Shown here: positions 57,349-64,000 of the stretch, piece after piece
Layout of the letters: each line of letters starts with the position of its first letter
Numbering within the stretch: the stretch's first letter is position 1
Assembly (NCBI GenBank): GCA_030272155.1
Contig: CP126206.1
Span: 1,736,001-1,800,000 of the forward strand
DNA from: Tetradesmus obliquus
Lineage: Eukaryota > Chlorophyta > Chlorophyceae > Sphaeropleales > Scenedesmaceae
Direction: 5' to 3'
DNA: 64,000 nt
Translations under genes and position numbers: made by a program
Notes under the pieces: generated by a model
The model's database searches: none
Told to the model about the DNA's origin: nothing
Seen by the model: only the letters and a program-made list of their open reading frames with translations

Positions 57349-59188
57349 CTAGTCCTTCAATGGCACCAAATCGGCACCCAGCTGAACCTCAGGCAGGCTT
57401 TTCAAAAGAGCTGCCCAGTCTGGGATCTGTTTCCCAGGATGATCCTCAAGCCCCCACAGGTCGAGGAATATGAGCTGTGTTGCGGCTTGCAGGCGCATGA
57501 TGGGGTGCGGCCCATCCCCCTCTGCATACCCACTTCCAAACCAGACAGCATTTGCCCTCAAGATGCGCAGCCGCTGCAGCCCAGCAATAGCGTCCACAAA
57601 GCTGTCGCAATCTGGAACATCACCAATCATCCCGGATGCGGGGTCTGCCATATACTTCTCACATTCAGCACCAAACAAAGCTAGATGCCGCAGGCCTGTC
57701 AGGCGCTCCAGGCTGCCCGCAAGATCAGCCCATGCAAGACCCCCGGCATACATCATTAAAGTGGTGAGGTTGGTCAGCCGCCCCAGCAGCACACCAATAG
57801 CAGCAGGTACAAAGACATCGGCTGCTGCTCCTTCCTGTGGTGGCCGGTACAACACCCCCACCTCCAGTTTCTTCAAAGGCATCGCAGCCAGAGCTGACAT
57901 GATCACATGTGCATTTTCCTCTGCGATAGGTAGCGCGGCTATTTCCAGGTGTGTCAGCTGCTTGAGACAGCGTGCAAGGCGCGCGAAGCCGTCTGGTTGC
58001 TCCCCTGACAGCAACTTGATGTTTGCGAAGTCCAGGTGCTGCAGGTGGGTGAGCTGCAGGAGGGGCTTGTCGTGCAGCACCACAGGCAGGGTCATGCTGA
58101 TGACATTGGGTGGCAGTGTTGAGTCCTGCCCCACCACAAAGCTCCCGCTGCCAGTGACATGCAGCGTTTTGAGTGCTGTCAAGTGGGCCAGCTGCAGGCT
58201 GCGCTGCTGCTGCATCATCCGGTATACGCTCTCGGCGTAGCGTTGGTCTGCAACCCGGTCATGATCAGGCGTGTCCACATCCAGGCGCAGCTCCAGCAGG
58301 CTTGCAGGAAGTCCTGCAAGCCAGCTGTACTACTCCTGCATGACTCCTGATGGTGCCCAAGCGCAGGCAAGTCAGCTGGCTGAAGGTGGATGCCAGGTTG
58401 GGGGTGCGTGGAAGGCATGCTGCTGCGCCTGGTCCTGCAATGCTGATGTTGTGCAGGTTGGGGAGTGCTGCTAGCTCCGCGCAGATCATGGCGCAGTCGC
58501 TTTCACACAGGGGCGTTGCTGTGACATCTACATCACCTTGAAGCTGCAGTATAACCTTGGAGAGGGCTCTGGGCATGCTTCTGAGGATGGCTGCTGCTGC
58601 TGTTGTGGTGATTGTGCTGCGGTCAAAGATGCCTGCAAACCAGCTGGTGAGCTGGCCCCACATGCTCAAACCTGATGTCATGCTGACACTGTCAATGGCG
58701 CTCCGGTCTAGCTGCAGCTGCAGCATGCGCACGGCCTGCAGTAGGTCGGTGTGTCTGGGAAACCAGGCTGCCGCATCTTGGGCCATGCTGCTGTCTGTTA
58801 CTGTCATGTGCAGCTCCTGTAGCTGGCTGCTGCGGGCAGCTGTTGCTGCAGCTGCTACTGCTTGGCTGGTAGCCAGAAGCTTGGCTGTCACATTCAAAGA
58901 TTCTGGAAGGGCGGGGTGACAAAGGACGCACGGCAGCTCCAAGATGCTGTTAGGGAGGTGGCTGCACTGTATCACACCATCGCTGCAGTTGCTGTTGTCT
59001 TCTTCATTGCTGCTGGGCGTCATCAGGTGGGACAGTGGCATTCCAGAGGACTCAGGTGTCATAAAATCCTGTAGCTTGACAACTGCACAGCGAGCAGAAG
59101 GTGCCGACAGTAGCGGTTGGTTGGGGCGTGATTGCTGACTTCGGTCAACTGCAGGCAAGAGTCGAGTGAGACGCGGTAACACACGCAA
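57349..59188 (-). CDS. Leucine-rich-repeat protein (apparent frameshift)
   Basis: Two long overlapping frames together encode about 600 residues of irregular LRRs: LQELHMTVTDSS, LPNLHNISIAGPG, FSQLTCLRLGTI, then LPASLLELRLDV, LTHLQHLDFANIKLLSG, LKQLTHLEIAALPI, LTNLTTLMMYAGGL, LTGLRHLALFG, LRILRANAVWFGS and LIFLDLWGLEDH. The frame changes near 58320, where one base too many separates VVQLA from GLPASLLELRLDV. That is best explained by a one-base indel (real or sequence error). The start is taken as the ATG at 59188; no signal peptide is evident. Low-complexity runs are few compared with the neighbours. Function unknown; resembles algal cytosolic LRR proteins. Confidence 0.7.
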
Positions 59189-62100
59189 CTTTTCAGCAGT
59201 ACCTGAAGAAAGTAGATTACACGCATTTATCGTCGTTGATTGCTGTTAACGTACCGTGTGAATCAACGTAACAGGGTTTGTGTTTGACGGTTCGCTTGTT
59301 GATCGTATGTGTTCCCTTGAGCGATATCACCTATAGCAGTAAAAGAAAGGTGCTCTGAAAATATGTTATTTGTGTTTTGCTGATAAACAGACAACTCCAT
59401 GTGTAAGCAGTGTAGGCTGGCATCTTTCTAGTGGTTGCTTCTACTCCTGACATCCGTTTGCAGCAGCCTATAATCGAAGCGATAGATGTGTACTGGATGT
59501 TTGGCAAGTTTTCAACGTTCTATGCTGCTCAGTGCCGCACAGTCTGCCACAGCCGCAGTGCTGCAGCCCACAACTTTGAGGCACAGCTGCAGCATCCAGC
59601 AGCAAACTTTGCTGCGGCATCTAGCCATCAGTTGGTTGTATCAACGGCATGAATAGTTGCAGCGTTTATGCAGGCAAACAATGCCAGCACAGTGCAGCAT
59701 AATGCGTGCGGCACATGAAAAACACGTTGCAACCCCCAAGATATTAAGTGCCCGAGCTGCTGCCAGAACTGAGCAACAGCAGGGCTTACCACAGCACACT
59801 GAAGTAGGCCATGGTCAAACAACGCGGCAACAGCATGAGAATGCACACACAGATGTAGCTGCCGCTGCTGCTGAACGTCCATACAGACAGCACCTCGCTT
59901 CGTGCTGACCGCAGCCTGCGGCGATGGCACTGCTGTTGACTCTGTTGACCGGGCTCATGCTCTGCAGCTTGCACGTGATGTGGTACCTGCAGATCCTGCT
60001 GCAGCAGCACCTAGGGCACTTCTGCAATTCAATATGCCACACCTCAACATTGCCCAATGATGCAGGCCAACGGCTCTGCTGTGACGATATACCCTGCTGC
60101 TTGAAGATGTGGAAGGGAATGCTTGTCCGGATAGAGCACATCCAAGCACTCATATCATGTGAGACATATGCCTGTCATGCTGTGACACCAGCCCTACCCC
60201 CTGCCCACGCACACAACACACAGCAGATGTGTTGTGCAGAAATCAATACAAGTGCTTCCAACTATGCAAAGGCATGTATGCACTGCAGAACCCTGGACAA
60301 GCCTATTCAACTGGTCAAAATCGTCAACACCATGTACGCTACCAACCTAACACTGTATAACAACAACAAAAAACACTGGGACCACCGGTGATCAAGTCTA
60401 CTCCCGCTCTGAAAAAGCAGCAGCCGTCCCGCAATGTTGCAGCGGGCAAACAGCCTACGCTGCGTTACAGCCACACTCCGCTAGCAAGCTCTGGTGCATG
60501 CATTTCAATGACAAAGCAATCATTTGGTCAAGCCGCGCAAGCCACTCACAAGAAGTAGCTTGGACTGACGCTGGTGTACAAGCAGACTTCAATTCTAAGG
60601 GCCGCAGCGCAACATTGGCTGGGCAACAACAGCAGGGGTGCGGGCCAGCTGCCAATCAGCTCACGACCCAGGTAAACCTATGTATGCATGTTTTGGAGTG
60701 TGGCATGGATCTTATGGCAAAACTGTGCTGCTGTGAGTATGCTGGTGTCAGCATGACAGATCAGGACAATCATGATCAGAGGACCTTCACAAATGGCAGG
60801 TGACCACCAGCCACGCTGTCAACTGTCACTCTCAGAAGTCCTACGCTGTGGACCCACATGATGCCGCACCCAGTTACTAACATCATGCTTAAAATGATGC
60901 TCCTTGGATGTGAGCGACACAGCTCATGCACGCAGACACTGTGGTGACAGTCGATGGAAGCATGTCAATGGTGGAGGCAGCTGCTGGGCCAGCATGAAGC
61001 AGCGACAGCAAGCGTGCATACGGACATGCACCTTCCAAGCAGCCACAGCAGCAGCGCACACACATTTGCCTGGGACTGCAAGCGTGCAGAGTCAAGCCAT
61101 CAGGCTTAGCATGGTTGCTTGAGTTTGCACAGCTGCAACCAGGTGTACACACACATGCATGTCTCCCAGCAGGTGGCTGGCAGCAGATAGCAGCCATTGT
61201 GCAGGTGAGCATGGACCCAGGTGCCTTGAGGCACCTCAAGACAGCGCTCTCGCTTGCTTCAACAAATGCAGCATGGTATACCCAAGTTGGGTGTGACAAC
61301 CAACTGCATTGTGCACTGCCTAGGCTTCTAGCAGCGCCACACTGCCCACCAGTGAGCATGCCCTGCAGAGCATGCACCCTAAATCATGCATGCTTGATGC
61401 GGCTGCCAATTTGGCTGCAACAAGCAGGATATGCTCGAGCGACAATGCAATCCCGATGGGGGTCTACTGTTGGTACAAAAGCTCGAGCAGAAAATCAAAC
61501 ACGTCACACACTACTCGGGTGTTTAACCCACAGGGTTCTGCTGAGATGCCATAAGCACGTCAGCAGCAGCTGGGCGGGTGTGAGACCAAGCCTCTGACTC
61601 GCAATGACCAGAAGCCTGGGACAACACCTGCTGCTGCTGCTGCTGCTGCGGATTGCACACCAAGGGCAAATGGCTCCTGCATGCAAGCTGTGGTATGTGC
61701 TGAGATGCATGCAAAAGCAGTACCCTGCGCAACCCGCACAGCCCTCGGGATGCATGCAGAAGTACTGCACATGCATTGGCTTGCACGGCTTCTGCCACGG
61801 GCAGCATTGAACGCTTGCTGCCCGTGCAATACCTCCACACCGAAACATCCAAAATATGCGTCATAATCCTGCAAAACAGGTGCTCGGCAGTGGCCAGCAG
61901 CCCCGTTCAGTTAAGCCTTTGTGCGACAACTATTCAAACCTGTTCAAGATCTGGTCAACCACTGGTTAATTCAACTGGTCAAAGCTAGTCAAAGATGAGC
62001 GCTGGCGCCAGCTGGGCACACAGCAGCCTGCTATAGCAACACAAACAATTGCAGTATAAGGCACGCGCTGGCAGTGCTCACCAAGAGAGACTCGTGTTCA

Positions 62101-62619
62101 ATTAACAACAATTGGGCCTACATGTCCTAACAAATGTGGCAAATGGGCTGCTACTGCTGCTGCGGCAAGCCGCAGCAGCACCAAGGTAGCTACAAAGAAT
62201 GGGTGAGTTTCAACTGCACTGCCAGATTGACAAAGCGCCGTAATCAATTGCACGCTGCTGCTCCACGACAGGCAAGCGGCACAACAGCACAGCTGCTGTG
62301 ACGCGGCCAACTCTTTGAAGCAGCGCAGCATGCCTGCAATTTGCAGGCCTTGCCAGGGTGGTCTGTATACTGAGACCCATCAAACTTGGCAAGGCCTTGC
62401 AAGAGACTATTCTTGGCTGGATGCAGACCTATGTGCTGCACCAGGCCTGGCAATACCACTGCCCCACACAGTAGCCATGCAAGTACAGCAGCAGCGCAAC
62501 ACATATGTGTGGTGCTAGATCCGCTTGCCCACCACCACCACTTCTGTGCCGCACAAAGCTGCACGCATGTCAAGCCGCACCTTGTCACAAACATGTTACT
62601 AACGCATAAATTTGACATG
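59189..62619. other. Intergenic region, nothing confidently recognised
   Basis: No supported gene. Minus-strand fragments at 61874-61760 (YDAYFGCFGVEVLHGQQAFN) and 62215-62100 (FVATLVLLRLAAAAVAAHLP, membrane-like) are exon-like, but I could not link them to splice partners or to a family. Confidence 0.35.
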
Positions 62620-64000
62620 TTATGTGACAATGCGCATGGACATGGCGCTCAGCCGCTTCATCCAGCCCACGATTTCATTGTCTGCGTAGCTGCCCTGCGA
62701 GGAGGTGCTGATGGGGTGCACCCCTGCCACATCAAAGCTGCCCACACTCCACACAAAGGCCGCATTGATTTTGACATTTGGCGAGCCGCCGTAGCGCAGG
62801 AACCCTAGCAGGTTGTAGAACCACTTCTTGCGGTAGTCGCGGAAGTCCTGCAAAGGGTTGGTGTCAGCAGGGTTGCAATGATGAGGGTCAGATAACAGAG
62901 TGGGCCGGCGGAAAAAAGGGTCGAAACGAGGGCGCAGCCTGGCTGCCTGCATGCTGTGTTGTGCGACAGCTGCTATGGCATGAAGTTTTGACGAGGATCC
63001 TGCAACTATACTGTTTGGTAAGTACAGCAAGCAACAAGTCTGCCGCCTCACCTGTCGCTGCCAGGGGTCCTGGGCAGTGTTGTACACAGCCCAGATTCCG
63101 TTCTCCACATTCTCTGCCAGGGACTGCAGGTCAGCAGCAGTGGAGCGGCCATCAGGCTGGGCCCCTCCCAGGCCCACCTCGCTGAACAGGAAGTCCTTGG
63201 AGGACTGCGGCGGAGGCAGCAGCAGGGGCAGAAGCAGCAGCAGCAGTGGCAGCAGCAGCAGCAGTGGGTCAGTAAGAGCCAGAAGCAGTGAGGCTGACTG
63301 TTGAGCTGCACTGCATTTATGTTGCTGCTGCTGCTGATGATACACAGCAGCTAAGCAAAAGGATTGCCTGTCGCCGCAAGGCTGGCACAGCGCAGGTCGG
63401 CTGCACCACCAAATAACCGTGGCACAACTGCCGTGCCAGGCCCTTGAGGTTGAATGTATATGGCAGCAGGACCAAGCAGCAGGTTGGTCTATCTGTATGT
63501 TCACAGCTGAGCAGTGCACACCACCCACCTGTTGCACCAGGCCCTTCAGGTTGACGCCCCAGAACTTGAGCTCATACGCAGTCGTCATAAATGGCAGCTG
63601 CAGGCAGCAGCAGCAGCAGCAGCAGCAGCAGGAAGCGATGTTAAGATATCAAGCACAATGGCAATGCAATTCTTTGGGAACGTGTCCTGTGGCCAGGACC
63701 TGTTGCTGCCTCGCTGCCTCAGCTGATGGCATCTCTGCTTTCCTTGGGTGTCCTTGCCAAAACACATTGCACGCTGCCAATCAAGAGCAAGCGCTCCAGT
63801 GACAAAAGAGTGCAGCACTCCTCACAGTGTGAAGTTCTCACCTCAAAGCTCGCAAAGTTCAGCTCGTCAGTCGGCATGGGCGCGTAGTGGCTGATGCCCA
63901 GCACATCAGCGATCTCAAACACGCGCTTCAGCGTGCCTAGGTCATAGTTGCCCTTGATGTAGTCGCGCTGGTCAGCAAAGGCCTTGGAATAGGTTGCGTT
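62620..64000 (-). CDS. Possible glycoside-hydrolase-like protein (3' part, cut by right edge)
   Basis: Exons in sense order: beyond 64000 to 63842, 63597-63529, 63204-63052 and 62847-62620 (TAA). The three internal-to-last exons are all phase 0. The protein reads DQRDYIKGNYDLGTLKRVFE, ISHYAPMPTDELNFASFE, LPFMTTAYELKFWGVNLKGL, then KDFLFSEVGLGG, ENVENGIWAVYNTAQDPWQR, and a C-terminal part DYRKKWFYNLLGFLRYGG and FVWSVGSFDVAGVHP. The FSEVGLGG strand followed by a WAVYN...W element resembles the strand-end acidic residue of a TIM-barrel glycoside hydrolase, but this is weak. It may be an algal-specific family. The start and any signal peptide lie outside the window. Confidence 0.6.

Overview
The window looks like nuclear DNA of a green alga. 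The best fit is a core chlorophyte, perhaps of the Sphaeropleales/Scenedesmaceae type. The reasons are short exons split by many GT-AG introns, moderate GC, pervasive CAG/CTG runs, algal/plant-type proteins and no bacterial gene organisation. The lineage is an inference. TAG, TGA and TAA all end well-supported reading frames, so the code appears standard.

Layout. About 1-3,582 (-) holds the 5' half of a secreted GH31 alpha-glucosidase, cut by the left edge. About 4,735-11,075 (-) holds a FUSC/ALMT-like membrane transporter. 11,724-13,770 (+) is a leucine-rich-repeat protein with a possible F-box-like start. 15,754-18,445 (-) is the replication factor GINS subunit PSF3. 21,017-24,825 (+) is a secreted LPMO-like protein fused to a CBM18 chitin-binding domain. 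26,821-27,470 (-) is an unrecognised acidic, Gln-rich protein interrupted by one TAG. 29,175-33,510 (-) is a second LPMO-like protein. 34,133-42,050 (-) is the DNA glycosylase MUTYH (MutY). 42,477-50,315 (+) is DLST, the E2 of 2-oxoglutarate dehydrogenase. 51,627-52,230 contains two opposed copies of a SINE/LINE-like element. 53,280-57,030 (-) may hold an unrecognised membrane-protein gene. 57,349-59,188 (-) is another LRR protein. 62,620 to beyond 64,000 (-) is the 3' part of a possible secreted glycoside-hydrolase-like protein.

For five genes (LPMO1, LPMO2, PSF3, MUTYH, DLST) I could choose GT-AG exons that keep frame from ATG to stop: 457, 264, 211, 888 and 469 residues. The transporter is continuous over nine exons, with an unresolved N-terminus.

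The most striking feature is genome-wide. Almost every multi-exon gene carries tandem copies of the EDGES of its own exons inside the neighbouring introns. Each copy holds the last or first roughly 30-140 bases of an exon, its splice site and some flanking intron. Donor-edge copies lie downstream of the real exon and acceptor-edge copies lie upstream. The clearest case is a run of ten 106-112 bp copies in MUTYH (39,113-40,224). CTG runs also sit repeatedly just before 3' splice sites, and CAG runs sit just after some 5' splice sites.

Functionally the window is a mix: extracellular carbohydrate breakdown (GH31, two LPMO-like proteins, possibly the right-edge gene), DNA replication and repair (PSF3, MUTYH), mitochondrial metabolism (DLST) and transport. 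There is no sign of a gene cluster beyond the two LPMO-like genes lying about 4.3 kb apart, tail to tail.
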